Assembly (NCBI GenBank): GCA_001986395.2
Contig: MQVO02000001.1
Coordinates: 806,001 to 870,000 of the forward strand
Length of the DNA: 64,000 nucleotides
Direction: 5' to 3'
DNA from: Irpex lacteus
Lineage: Eukaryota; Basidiomycota; Agaricomycetes; Polyporales; Irpicaceae
This document shows positions 1-9,860 of the stretch, piece by piece (position 1 is the first letter of the stretch; the number at the start of each line of letters is the position of its first letter). The notes below the pieces were generated by a model. That model searched no databases and was not told the DNA's origin. It saw nothing but the letters and a program-made list of their open reading frames with translations. The position numbers were made by a program, and so were the translations under genes.

Positions 1-614
1 GCATTGTACTCTTCCATCCTCATCCGCTAAACCCAAACCCCCCCCCCCCAAAAAAAAACCCCCAAAAAACCCACTCCTTACATTAAAATACCCCTCAAAT
101 CACTATATATATTTATTCACCCCCTGTGCCGACTCCTCACCTTCATGATTGTCGATGTCGATGATGCACGGCATGATAACACACAGGCCTAGGGTGTGAT
201 TACGTCGAGGGTGCAGCAGCGTACGTTTTGCCCTGACAGGGCAAATGTAAGGTCGGGGTGATGTCATTTTCTGGATTTGGTTTAGCGTGTCGGCAATGAG
301 GTTGGAAGGAAGGCAGGGAGAAGAGTCGGCAATGTCGATAATTGGAAGAGTCCTCACCTCCGCTTTCAGATCTCAACCTCACGAATTGTTGTGTCTGCTA
401 GTGCCACTTAAATTCAGAGAAACAGAATACAGTACTTCAAGTTTTACGCACGGAATACACTGAATATTCTACTTATCTTCAATGTACGCGCTCAGTCTGC
501 ATCATCATCTACGCGACTCGACTCGCATAACACGACTCTCCAGCACTCCTCCCAAATCTCCACTACTTCTCCCTCAGGCTCTTCTGTCATGCCCTACATA
601 CCTCTTCTCCCTCT
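1..614. other. Flank left of the retrotransposon, no gene recognised
   Basis: This stretch opens with a C- and A-homopolymer tract (about 40-75) and ends in pyrimidine-rich sequence (about 550-614) that continues on the far side of the retrotransposon, so the element split one pyrimidine-rich region. Short open frames exist on both strands. On the minus strand a donor-like GTGAGG near 355 and an acceptor-like CAG near 240 could mark the end of a spliced gene, but the translated fragments resemble no family I know. I leave it unassigned. Confidence 0.5.
610..614. repeat. Target-site duplication, left copy
   Basis: The five bases CCTCT directly abut the left LTR and are repeated exactly at 3897-3901 directly after the right LTR. 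A 5-bp direct duplication is the usual footprint of LTR-retrotransposon integrase. Choosing this boundary also places the primer-binding site directly against the 5' LTR. Confidence 0.85.
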
Positions 615-1085
615 TAATGAAGTTCGGTTCGGGAACTTCCGCGCGCAGGGACAAGGCGCCGGAGGCTGACCAATCGGAGAGCACGCGCGCACGCTATAGA
701 CACACGATGAGTAAGTACCTCAGAGTGTTGGAAAGCTCTTTAGTATTCACCTATAGACACACGATGAGTAAGTCTACGAGGGTAGGTAAGTACAGAGGGT
801 GAATAAAGAGTCCGAAGAATGACTTACACCTCAGAGTGTTGGAAAGCTCTGAGGTGTCTGTCGAGTTTCTACACGTATATATAGGAGTCTGGGGAGGCAG
901 TGAAAATGAAATAAGTATCTAAGAGACGAATGCGAATCAGTTTGAACTGCCATAGTGGCGTCAAGCACGAGGTAGCGAACAAATGAATCAGTAGGCGGTG
1001 AAACAAAACGGAAGTATATCTACGATAACTTCCCGATAAGGTAACAGTCCGATAACGCGGATGCGAGCGCCCGGAAACTTCAACA
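615..1085 (-). repeat. 3' LTR of the Copia-type element
   Basis: The 471-bp terminal repeat matches 3426-3896 base for base as far as I could compare. It contains two internal direct repeats of 23 bp each (694-716 with 751-773, and 717-739 with 828-850), a perfect inverted repeat at 826-857, and a TATATATA stretch at 876-883. Because the element reads right to left, this left copy is the 3' LTR. Confidence 0.9.
826..857. repeat. Perfect 11-bp inverted repeat inside the LTR
   Basis: The arms at 826-836 (ACACCTCAGAG) and 847-857 (CTCTGAGGTGT) are perfect reverse complements separated by a 10-base loop. The same structure lies at 3637-3668 in the other LTR. In element sense it sits about 20-60 bases downstream of the TATA stretch, so it could fall near the transcription start or in the 5' leader of the RNA. 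That role is inference. Confidence 0.8.
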
Positions 1086-1096
1086 CTCCCCCTCAA
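1086..1096 (-). other. Polypurine tract of the retrotransposon
   Basis: Read on the minus strand this is TTGAGGGGGAG, directly abutting the 3' LTR (which starts TGTTG). That is the position and composition of the primer for plus-strand DNA synthesis. The TGA stop codon of the gag frame (1093-1095) lies inside the tract, so the element has no 3' untranslated spacer. Confidence 0.8.
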
Positions 1097-3372
1097 GCCT
1101 GCACGAGTCCAAGCGGCGATGGGAAGGGTTGTGCGAAAGGAAGGTGACGGGCTCCTCGAGCTTCAATGCCGGAAGCGGGTTTCAAAAGCGCGTGAATATC
1201 TTTTTGTGTTTCTTCTTTTCTTGTAGAATTCTTGACAACAGAAGCAAAGGTTCTAGACGAATGAGAGTGACGAGACGAGCCAGCGAGTGAATCGAGCATG
1301 GCGGAGGGTGAGTCGGTGATGTCGGTACGACTGCCTAATCGAGCAGTTTTGATGGCTGAGTTTGAACCGATGTTCGAGTGCGTTTCGACGACGGCGTTCG
1401 CATGAGGGATGAGTTCTTCAACGATGGATGTCTTCTGAGGGTCCAAAGAGTTGATGGGTTCGCTGAGAGTGTAAATATCGAGTGAAGGGACACGAGAGTC
1501 GACCGGTGAGTCCGCAGACTTAGAGACGAGGGGCCACGCATGGCGTTCGATTTCTTCGACGGGTGAACGACGGGCTACCGCAGCAGCACCAGGATCCATA
1601 GAACGAGAATCCGCAGATTCTGTAGCAGTCGCAACTGCGTTCGAGTGTTCCAGAGGGCGCACCGTGGAATCAGGATCGGCGACGTTCTCCGCAGAGAGGT
1701 CGCGAGCGTCCGCAGACACTAACGGAGTCGAGTCGGGAAGGCGTGAACGATTTTCGAGGGAATTTGACGTAGCGAGACTGGGGGGTACCACGGATGACGA
1801 TTTGCGAACTTCTTCGTTGATGCGCGTGAGATCCAGATCTCCCAACTCCCCCTCAACGATAGAGGGTTCGCGAGACGGCGTCGACAGGTCTTCACCAGGT
1901 GCAGAGGCACGCATGCCATCGTCTGCTGTAGCCAGGGACTTCGCAAAGTCCGGCGTGCGAACGTGACCGCAGCCAACGTCGCGATAATCCTGAGAAGCTG
2001 TCGCTTCAGCGCCAGCGGAGTGGGAATGATGACTGCCTTTTTGGGCAGTTGCAGCCGCAGCTGCGAGCTCGGCATCGATAAGATCGGAGAGGTCAATTTC
2101 GATTCGTTCGGGTTCTTCAATGTCAATAGCGCACCATCCTTCGTCAATAACGATATGGGCCCCTGCTGCAACATCAGCGGGCTTCGACTGAGTGGGTGAG
2201 ACCGCGGCCTCTTGCGCAGATTCGGTTTGATCCTCAGAAGCGGGGGTTGCGCACTGGTACGACTTGTGACCCTTACCACCGCAGCGGTAACAACTGACCT
2301 CGGTGACTTCCGCAGAAGTCGATCCAGATCGTCCCCCGCGCCAGTTGCCACGACCGCGGCCGCGACCCCTTCCTCTTTGGGTATAACTGGCATTATGGGC
2401 AGACTCTTCGCCCTTGCGGGAACTGGATGATGTCACGGCAGCCGCAGCTGCACGGGACTGCGCCTCGACGCGTAGGAGGTTGATGAGTTCATATGGGTCA
2501 AGTTTCGTCTGTGCAGCGGCGGAGGAATTGTGAACGCGAATGGAATTTTCGTAAGCGACGACGACGGGCTTGTAGCCCTGTGGAATGGAAGAAATGATGG
2601 CGGCGAGGAAATTTTCGTCAGAGACAGTGACAGACTGCTCGGCGAGTTGATCTTTGATGAGAATGAGCGAGTCGAGGTGGGTCTGGACCTTTCTGTCGTC
2701 CGTGCACTTGAGGGTGTACAGCCGCTCGAGTGACGTAGCTTGCGTGATGGCGGTACTCATACCAAATCGGGCCTTCAAAGCGAGCATGATTTCGTGCGGG
2801 TCGGTCTTCGACTTGACGGTGAGGAAAATCGAATCGGGTAACTTGTTCATGAGGGCCGCCCGTAATGCGTTCTTTGCAGTCTCCTCGGTAGCACCTGCTG
2901 CCTGTGAGAGTAGTTTGCCTACGCCACACCCCGTCGCAACGATGGTGGCGCGCTCGTGCCAGATCTGGTAATTTGAGCCATCAGATTGGAGGCTCGGCAC
3001 GTCGGCAAAGGCTTTGAAGATCTCGGTGGACATGATTGGGCGGGCGGGCGGTACAGATAAGATAGTCGGGGATGATGGGGATGCCGGACTGCCGGAGTCT
3101 GGGCGGCTAGGAGTGATAACGCGATTTGATGAACGATTTCGAGAGATAATACGTGGGATCTGATTTGGATCGGTGTCGGCGTGCCAGTTCGAGATAAGAC
3201 TCGTGCCGATGATCCGAGTGTTGCGATTGGGACACGGAGAAACCTCGCACGCTACCCAGAGGTTGCCAGGATCAGAGGGATCGCGCGAGCGATCGCAGGA
3301 TTCGGTCTTGTCGTAGAAGTGGTGATGTCCGTAGCAGGGTAACAGAGATTCCTCAGCTTCGTCAGAGGACAT
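1093..3372 (-). CDS. Copia-type Gag protein with long C-terminal tail
   Basis: This is the only protein of the retrotransposon, 759 codons from the first ATG at 3372. The recognisable Gag homology begins at an internal ATG at 3033 (MSTEIFKAFADVPSLQ), which may be the real start. Gag forms the particle that packages element RNA. The Gag/UBN2-like domain (about residues 113-300) has the usual WHERA and IPQGYKPV stretches. A basic RGRGRGRG patch and a zinc knuckle of the form C-x2-C-x4-H-x4-C (CYRCGGKGHKSYQC, about residues 362-375) follow. In autonomous Copia elements the frame would continue into protease, integrase and reverse transcriptase. Here about 380 low-complexity Ser/Ala/Glu-rich residues follow and end in the polypurine tract. 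I see no catalytic motifs. Either pol was lost by an in-frame internal deletion or the family is inherently gag-only. Confidence 0.85.
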   Translation of the reverse strand: MSSDEAEESLLPCYGHHHFYDKTESCDRSRDPSDPGNLWVACEVSPCPNRNTRIIGTSLISNWHADTDPNQIPRIISRNRSSNRVITPSRPDSGSPASPSSPTILSVPPARPIMSTEIFKAFADVPSLQSDGSNYQIWHERATIVATGCGVGKLLSQAAGATEETAKNALRAALMNKLPDSIFLTVKSKTDPHEIMLALKARFGMSTAITQATSLERLYTLKCTDDRKVQTHLDSLILIKDQLAEQSVTVSDENFLAAIISSIPQGYKPVVVAYENSIRVHNSSAAAQTKLDPYELINLLRVEAQSRAAAAAVTSSSSRKGEESAHNASYTQRGRGRGRGRGNWRGGRSGSTSAEVTEVSCYRCGGKGHKSYQCATPASEDQTESAQEAAVSPTQSKPADVAAGAHIVIDEGWCAIDIEEPERIEIDLSDLIDAELAAAAATAQKGSHHSHSAGAEATASQDYRDVGCGHVRTPDFAKSLATADDGMRASAPGEDLSTPSREPSIVEGELGDLDLTRINEEVRKSSSVVPPSLATSNSLENRSRLPDSTPLVSADARDLSAENVADPDSTVRPLEHSNAVATATESADSRSMDPGAAAVARRSPVEEIERHAWPLVSKSADSPVDSRVPSLDIYTLSEPINSLDPQKTSIVEELIPHANAVVETHSNIGSNSAIKTARLGSRTDITDSPSAMLDSLAGSSRHSHSSRTFASVVKNSTRKEETQKDIHALLKPASGIEARGARHLPFAQPFPSPLGLVQA

Positions 3373-3411
3373 ACGATTGGTACCAGAAAATCCGAGAGGG
3401 TCAGAGCCTCT

Positions 3412-3425
3412 CGGGGCTCATAACC
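3412..3425 (-). other. Primer-binding site, matches the tRNA-iMet anticodon arm
   Basis: Directly after the 5' LTR in element sense the sequence is GGTTATGAGCCCCG. Its complement contains GGGCTCATAACC, which is the anticodon stem-loop of initiator methionine tRNA (anticodon CAT). Priming from an internal cleavage product of initiator tRNA, instead of its 3' end, is known for Drosophila copia and relatives. The perfect abutment supports the LTR end chosen here. Confidence 0.75.
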
Positions 3426-3896
3426 TAATGAAGTTCGGTTCGGGAACTTCCGCGCGCAGGGACAAGGCGCCGGAGGCTGACCAATCGGAGAGCACGCGCG
3501 CACGCTATAGACACACGATGAGTAAGTACCTCAGAGTGTTGGAAAGCTCTTTAGTATTCACCTATAGACACACGATGAGTAAGTCTACGAGGGTAGGTAA
3601 GTACAGAGGGTGAATAAAGAGTCCGAAGAATGACTTACACCTCAGAGTGTTGGAAAGCTCTGAGGTGTCTGTCGAGTTTCTACACGTATATATAGGAGTC
3701 TGGGGAGGCAGTGAAAATGAAATAAGTATCTAAGAGACGAATGCGAATCAGTTTGAACTGCCATAGTGGCGTCAAGCACGAGGTAGCGAACAAATGAATC
3801 AGTAGGCGGTGAAACAAAACGGAAGTATATCTACGATAACTTCCCGATAAGGTAACAGTCCGATAACGCGGATGCGAGCGCCCGGAAACTTCAACA
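3426..3896 (-). repeat. 5' LTR of the Copia-type element
   Basis: This copy is 471 bp and indistinguishable by eye from 615-1085. As the 5' LTR of the minus-strand element it carries the active promoter and abuts the primer-binding site. It includes the same internal 23-bp direct repeats and hairpin as its partner. Confidence 0.9.
3687..3694 (-). promoter_or_regulatory. TATA box of the 5' LTR
   Basis: TATATATA lies about 200 bp into the 5' LTR in element sense and just upstream of the LTR hairpin. Position and sequence suit the core promoter of the element. Transcription from it has not been shown. Confidence 0.5.
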
Positions 3897-3901
3897 CCTC
3901 T
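3897..3901. repeat. Target-site duplication, right copy
   Basis: CCTCT follows the right LTR directly and matches 610-614 exactly. Confidence 0.85.
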
Positions 3902-4690
3902 CCCTCTTCTCCCTCCCCTTCCCTCTCCTTCCTTCTCCTCGCATACGCGTACTACTTACTCCTCATCATGATCTACCTGCCCATACCGTACTACCCCGTC
4001 ACCCGTCACCCGTCACCCAGAACACGAGAACACGAGTACACAACCTTCGGATTCCAAGCTTGCAAGTCAAACAGGCTTCAAGCGTCCCAAACCTTTCCCA
4101 CACATCGTGCGCTCCGTCAACCCACCAACTCGTGTCCGCTCGCACCTGCCAAACACCCTTACTCCTGTGCATATCACGATCGCGCTGACTGGGAAAGTGA
4201 CAAAATGCTATCTAATCGTCGTCCAGTTTACGTCCTCTCATCTTCATCCTGCCATCTACAGTGCATAGGGCCCTAGTTAGAAGTCAGGCACCCACTGCAA
4301 AGCGGCGTCGGATCGCAATCGCAACAAACCTTCGCTCACAATCAAACGCCGAGCATGCATCGCGTCGTACAAGGTTCAGGTTGAGCGACCTGGAAATCAG
4401 GATATCGGATATCCGTCTGTCGGGTTCTTAGGTAAGTTCACCGCCGGTATCCTCGAAGCCCTGTCTAATCTGTCATGCTCGGATGGAAAGGTTGAAGGTG
4501 AATTGGACGGAAAGGTATCGCATTTAGTACAGCAGAAACGATCAACGTCAAGAAATCCCGTTCAAGGAGAATCGTCTAAGAATACTGTTACAAACCGTTG
4601 TACACACCCCATACAACATATGCATCCCAATGAACAAAGAACAAGACAAAGCCTCCTACCCAACATAACACATCACCTAGTCCCCGCGTG
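3897..4690. other. Intergenic, between retrotransposon and DUF6534 gene
   Basis: The first 60-70 bases are a CT-rich tract that continues the tract left of the element. The rest lies downstream of the DUF6534 stop codon and should include its 3' untranslated region. An open frame across about 3872-4276 begins inside the LTR and is compositionally pyrimidine-driven, so I do not regard it as a gene. Confidence 0.5.
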
Positions 4691-6617
4691 TCAAGCAACG
4701 GTGCTATCCGAAGCCAGCGACTTGAGCACCGTCCTCTTCTCCGACGGGTACTCATTGACAGTCATATCCGACGGAACAGTATGGACCGTCTTCGTAAGAG
4801 ATAGATGCTCCTCCGGCCGATCCTTCATCTCATGCGACTCGACGTCCACGAACACTTGCTGCACAGGCTACATCCAAAGGTGTGCGTCAGCTCAGCAGAC
4901 CGCCTAATATTAATCTCGACGCGGGACCGACCTTCCGCCATCACATCGATTGCCAGCTCCTCCCGCTCAAGGCGCTCTTGCGCCGAAGCCGAGCGAGAGT
5001 GGGCCTCGACGACGATGGCAGAGAAGAGTCGGAAGGAGTGCACAGGCTCGGGGTATGAAAATGCATTGGGCTTACCCTCAGCTGTGATCCAAACACCGGC
5101 CTCCCTCCTAGATTCGATTCATTGAGGACGCTCCGTTGACCCTCCGAGTCTCCGCCTCCGTTGAGCGCTCGCCCTACGGAGTTGCCGTACTTCCATCCTG
5201 CTCTTGAGTTGAGACTGGACATCAGCGAGTTGGTGTACAATTTGGCGAGAGGAAGGTTGAATACAAGATGAATTCCTCCTGGCTGAATGGAAACAGGTAA
5301 GCAACATTCCAGCTTCGTTGTAAGCAAGTAACTCACACTAGCCAGGAAGGCGATGAGGTCTACGATAGCACATAGTGCTGTTATCATGCCCGTCTGAACG
5401 GTGACTATCCACAAGTAATCAGCAGGTATTCGCGAATTCGAAACAGAGTGGGGGTATACACACGTCGAATGATCTTGTTTACAACATCATCGGTGTTGGT
5501 GAATCCGGTCTTGTGTTTGCGCTGACATCAAGAGCGTGAGGTTAGGGAGGTATCGTTGCTGACATCTACTTCAACCTACCAAATGCCAGACTAATGCGCC
5601 GGTAATGACTGTATCTGCAGTCGCAGAGAACGCGAGCCAGATGATCACTATAACCTTGAAATTCTGGAAGTGAATGAACTCTGGGACTCTGCGTGAAACG
5701 GGTCAGTTCTTTGTAACCGTCGATGTAGAATGAATACTGACATTCCGCATGCGATGGATGTTCCTAGGCCTCCACCTATACTAGGATTAGAGCACATTCG
5801 CGAAACTGGATATCATAGAAGACGCACACCACTGCGCGATGGAGCAGCACGAGATAAAGGCTACCAGTGGCCAGTTGTTCGTGAGCACCTTGACTCGCCA
5901 CGCAAAGAAGCTCTGGACCATGAGCGCGATAATGGCCTGGTTTTAACGGTTAGATCGCGTTCTAGTGTCATCAATCATCGCCACTCACAGTCATGGCAGG
6001 ATCTACACTCGATGTACCGCAGAGTCAGATTATGTCTCGTTTTGAACAACTCGATCAAATCGCACCTGTCGAAAAGACTGGATTACCGTCAGCCACTGGG
6101 TAGTGTTTTGACGGACGGAGATGAACACTTACTCCATGTGGCGTAGGAAAGAGCTTGTACGTCTCCTGCAATCATATGAAATGGTAAGTCAAATTGTCTT
6201 CTCTCGGTGTAGAGTTCCCCTCACTAACCATATTTTGTTACAAGAGGAATGTATACGAATGCGATGTCGAAAGCTGTATTCAGCGTGTCGCACAGGAAGA
6301 GTAGGCACACCTGCAAGTCAAGAGTGAGCGAGCTTGTATATCCGCAGAACGCGTCAAGATAAACTCACGAAGATTTTCATCCAAGGTTTATCTCTACATC
6401 CCCGTGAGCTCCTGCGATCTGATGCCAAAGACACTATCGCTTGCTCACCGCTTATAGACCGTAAAGTACAGAAACATTTGTGTGATCATGACGCCGTACA
6501 GTAGAATGTTGAAAATCACTCCGATGAAAATCGGTCCATATCTGCAAGCGCAGTGAGTGGCCACCTTTACAGACCATGTGGCGATGGAACTTACGTGACG
6601 GTGGCCGGCGAGCCCAT
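4691..6617 (-). CDS. DUF6534 multi-pass membrane protein
   Basis: A DUF6534 family protein, basidiomycete seven-helix membrane proteins of unknown role. The start ATG at 6617 gives MGSPATVT, then a 52-bp intron and YGPIFIGVIFNILLYGV, the typical first helix. Conserved family segments follow in order over about ten exons: LFLCDTLNTAFD, WIFSTDPAMTAII, VQSFFAWRVKVLTNNW, GGGLGTSIACGIVPEF, ALVWHL, TGFTNTDDVVNKIIR, TVQTGMITALCAIVDL and FNLPLAKLYTNSLMSSLNSR. The C-terminal tail is Ser/Glu-rich and ends SDSTVA. One exon is only 12 nt (6066-6077). Every junction I read has GT-AG ends and keeps frame, so the gene looks intact. The exact splicing of the tail between about 5060 and 4860 is uncertain. I cannot assign a substrate or ligand. 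Confidence 0.85.
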
Positions 6618-7926
6618 ATTGATCTGCTACGACAAAACTCTGCTGGAAACGGGGTGTTAGTGCCTTCGGATAGGCGAGGGAAAGGTGCGTCGCTGTGGGG
6701 AGAGAATTGAGGAGGGGGTTGGGGAAACGGAAAGGGAGACATCTGTCCGTCGACTCTGTGCAATATATACATTTCCAGGAAGGAGCTCCCGATGACGAAG
6801 AACCGTTAAAGCAGAGCCTGTCATGCAAGAAGACGGCGAAGAATATACTAATCGGAGGAGTTGTGACACAAAGCGAATTAGGAACTGGCGTTCTGGAACT
6901 CGAGAAGACGGCTCCGAACGACTGCTCTTTCCGTTTTGGGAAGTGGTATGCCCTGATATGGTAAGTCGCGTCCACGATGTTGCGCCAGGCAAGTTTAAGA
7001 AGACAGGCGTGATTTCCCGCCGAAGGCTTGGGACTCCACTGCAGCAGGCCCGAGGTACATCTTCTCTTCGCAGAAAGCTTATCTTGCGGTTGAAGCGGAT
7101 CGATAGACATTCGCAGGGAGTCCGTACTTACTGGAAGAGGATAAGTTCAGTTTAAACTCTCATGTCACGGATTCAATTCCATATTGCAGCGGCGAGAAAG
7201 GTAGAGAAACACACGCTGACATTTTATTGCAGTTCTATTCGCAGGGAAGAATTTATGGCGGAGACAACTTGGAAATACTCAACATTCACTGGCAGTAAGT
7301 TTAACGGCGATGTCAAAGCAAATATTTACTGACCCACTCTTGGAACTACGTGTGTCATAAAGTATAGACCAACCACATGGTACTTCTGCTTTGTGGCCCT
7401 GTTCAAGACGTCTATTAGGCTAAATAGCAAGAACGATTTCAATCTTATCACCGCCTTGATACTTAAACTCATGAGATCAACGCCAGGTTTGAATTATCGA
7501 AGCCACGGACTCTGGAAGTTGTGTTGCGTATCTCCGATAGCTTTGTAGATGAAGTCAAAGTGAGACTTCAGAAGGCCATTGAAGGTCGGAAGCTCGTTTA
7601 TAATCTTCGCTATGACCGACCTTGATAAATCTATCGGGTTAACGGGTTCTCCGAGCCATCGAAGCGACTACCACGACTATTCGCGAGTTGCGTATCTCCG
7701 ACGTCCCCGGTTTATTGAATGAAATCAAAATGCGACTTTATCACCGGACATGATAAATAGACTGGCACCATCAACATTGCCATTACTAGTAATATTATAG
7801 TCTTCTATCAGGAATACTTATCGTAGTTAGACCATACTGAGACTTTCTCTGCTCAAGAGCACTTACCCACCTTCCTCGACCCGAGGAGAAAGAACACCTA
7901 ATGCTCCCAAAATGTATCAGAGCAAA
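6618..7926. other. Intergenic, between DUF6534 and acid phosphatase genes
   Basis: The first part is upstream of the DUF6534 start. Frames of 90-220 residues occur on both strands between 6620 and 7155 but overlap each other and match no family I know. From 7230 to 7745 there are splice-site-like motifs and a diverged repeat (listed separately) that could be remnants of a small unrecognised gene on the plus strand. Confidence 0.45.
7488..7745 (+). repeat. Diverged direct repeat, possible gene remnant
   Basis: Two units of about 85-90 bp (near 7490-7578 and 7655-7745) share TTGCGTATCTCCGA exactly and a looser pattern of TCGAAG..., GATGAAGTCAAA/AATGAAATCAAA and GCGACTT/GAGACTT. Both translate in the same relative frame to similar peptides (VVLRISDSFVDEVKVRL and IRELRISDVPGLLNEIKMRL). 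This suggests duplicated coding sequence that has decayed, or two exons of a repeat protein. I cannot name the family. Confidence 0.4.
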
Positions 7927-9860
7927 TTACAGCCCAGGAACCTCCACCCTCGACACCCTTGCGCCCTCACTCTCCAAATTCGTATAAAAATCAACGACAT
8001 CCGGAACGCTAGCAGTCGAGTTGCTCAGCCCGCACCGCTGGACGAAGTCCCCGACGACTTCCCCGCGCTTGTCGACGTAGGCGAGGAAATCGCCCAGTGG
8101 GCATGAGTGGCCGGGTCCGGTTTGGCATGTGGGGAGCGGGACTGCTGCGTTGTTTACCTAGTGACGTGCACGTTCGACATTAATAAAGTTCGATGTTTCG
8201 AGGGATGGGATATTTGTGACACCTACCAAAACGCGCACGTATTTCTTCGCGTTCTCGCCCGTACCAGGTACACCGTTCACCATCCCAGCTACATGCTGTA
8301 CCTTCTCTCCAACCGGTTCCTCGCACGATAACCGCTCCAGCGCGATGTGTCCTAGGAAACTGACGATGTTGGACGCGAAGAAGGTGCGGTGCGGGTTCGG
8401 GTGAGTTGGGGAGAGGGGGAAGGCGTGGGGGTCTGTGGTGGAGGAGTTGAGGATGCCGAGGGCTGCTGCTATGGGTGGGATGTTGTTATCGTGCTATAGG
8501 AAACATGAATAAATCGCGTGAGGAATGTCTAGAAGAAGAGTGTGTGCTTACTGTTGCGCTGATTATGAGAGAAGGAGGAGTAAACGTTGCGTTCGCGGGT
8601 AGCGTATCGTTAAACAACGAGGCCATAGCCTTGACCCACGGGTACGCAGTCGCTCCACTGATAGGGTTACCGGGGCCGGATCTGCGTACAACACATTGCA
8701 TTGCATACCCAAGATGAGTATCACTGTATCACGAAGGCCACTTCCATCGAAGATCCGACTTACCCGTAGTAATAGTTGAGATCATGCGCATATTCATAAT
8801 CTAGCCATTCTTTTTCTACATAAACACCACATGTATCAGTCAGTCAAATGAATGTGCCATCGAGAAGATGAACAATGAAAAATGTGAAATGAGACTTGAC
8901 ACTTGACGCACCGGTGAAGACATCACAGAACCTCCTATCCCCATCAATCACGAAGCCAAACCCACACAGATCCTGCATAACGCCCACATCACCTGCCTCC
9001 AACGTCAAGTTACCTCCCTTCAACATCCCATTCAACCTCTTCGCGACAGCCGGCTGATAACTGTCTCTGAACGCCGTGGCCTTGTCCGCGCCGTCGTTCC
9101 CGGTGTATGCGGGACAAGCAGCAGAGGGGGTAAGGGAGTCTGCGCCGGTGAAGTTTACGGAGTCGGGGAGGGTGAGGAGGGTGCCTCGGTTGTGAGAGGT
9201 GGCGTTGAGGTAGGAGCCTTGGCTGAGGTAGCCGCGGAGGAAGTAGGTTGCGGTGTCTATGACGCGTTGTTGTCCTGCGGACCTATTCCACCATACGGAG
9301 GTTCAGTAAGACTACACTGTTTGGTAGACAGAAGATGTACTGACCAAACGGTGAAGTTGTCACCGCCCTTGGTCAGCTTATAGCGGCCCCGGAGCTGCGC
9401 GCCGAGCGAAAACGCTTCAGATGCACCATGAGCTGTCAGGAAGAGTGGCTCGTGCGGGACGTCATCTACAGGGGGAATCCACGAAGGCAGGAAAGCGAGG
9501 TCGCCAGTCGCTGTGAAGCTAGCATTTTGGATCTTGTAGAACAGGTTTAGCCATCCGTTGAACGAGCCAGGTTCGGGGAAGCGGCTATACATACGTCGAT
9601 CCGTTGATAAGCATCGTGACTATTGAATGTGAGGTAAATCGAGCGGATATGAATACTCACGCTCCGTGGCGCATGATGTAGGATGCCTTGTCTACCACAC
9701 ATCCTGCAGGCACTTTTGAAGACACGCCGAACCGCGATGGAGCGTCGAAATAGGGTGAGGCAGGGCCGGAGTGCTCGAGCGGGTTGAAGTGCGAGGCTGA
9801 GATCGCAATTGGGCATAGCGCAGCGAGTGTATAGAGGAGAGCGAGATTCCCAGGCCGCAT
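7927..9860 (-). CDS. Secreted histidine acid phosphatase (phytase-like)
   Basis: A secreted enzyme of the histidine acid phosphatase superfamily, which releases phosphate from phosphomonoesters such as phytate. The start at 9860 follows CTCACC and opens a signal peptide (MRPGNLALLYTLAALC, cleavage probably near AISA-S). The catalytic histidine motif RHGARFP spans the first intron (exon 1 is 9661-9860). The second family motif SAGQQRVIDTA follows the second intron, and the proton-donor motif HDNN is near 8490. Cysteines such as those in PSAACPAY, DLCGFGF, RLSCEEP and PLPTCQTG fit the disulfide pattern of fungal phytases, and several N-x-S/T sites are present. The protein ends SRVEVPGL. About seven exons join in frame, so the gene looks intact. 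Whether phytate is the real substrate cannot be read from sequence. Confidence 0.88.

Larger units (their letters stand above)
615..3896 (-). mobile_element. Gag-only Copia-type LTR retrotransposon
   Basis: This is a structurally complete but non-autonomous LTR element of 3,282 bp reading right to left. It has two 471-bp LTRs with no difference that I could see, a 5-bp target duplication (CCTCT), a primer-binding site at 3412-3425 and a polypurine tract at 1086-1096. The 2.34-kb interior is filled by one frame with a Copia-type Gag domain and a CCHC zinc knuckle. I see no protease, integrase, reverse transcriptase or RNase H, so movement would need enzymes from a related full-length element. 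Indistinguishable LTRs imply a recent insertion. In element sense the LTR begins TGTTG and ends CATTA rather than the canonical CA. The element sits about 0.8 kb from the 3' end of the DUF6534 gene. Confidence 0.9.

Noticed and set aside
1719..2393. Second-frame open reading frame of 224 residues inside the gag gene
   Set aside because: It is on the same strand as gag in another frame, has no domain, and its openness follows from the biased composition of the gag tail.
3872..4276. Plus-strand frame of 134 residues spanning the LTR end
   Set aside because: It starts inside the retrotransposon LTR and continues through CT-rich flank; it has no domain.
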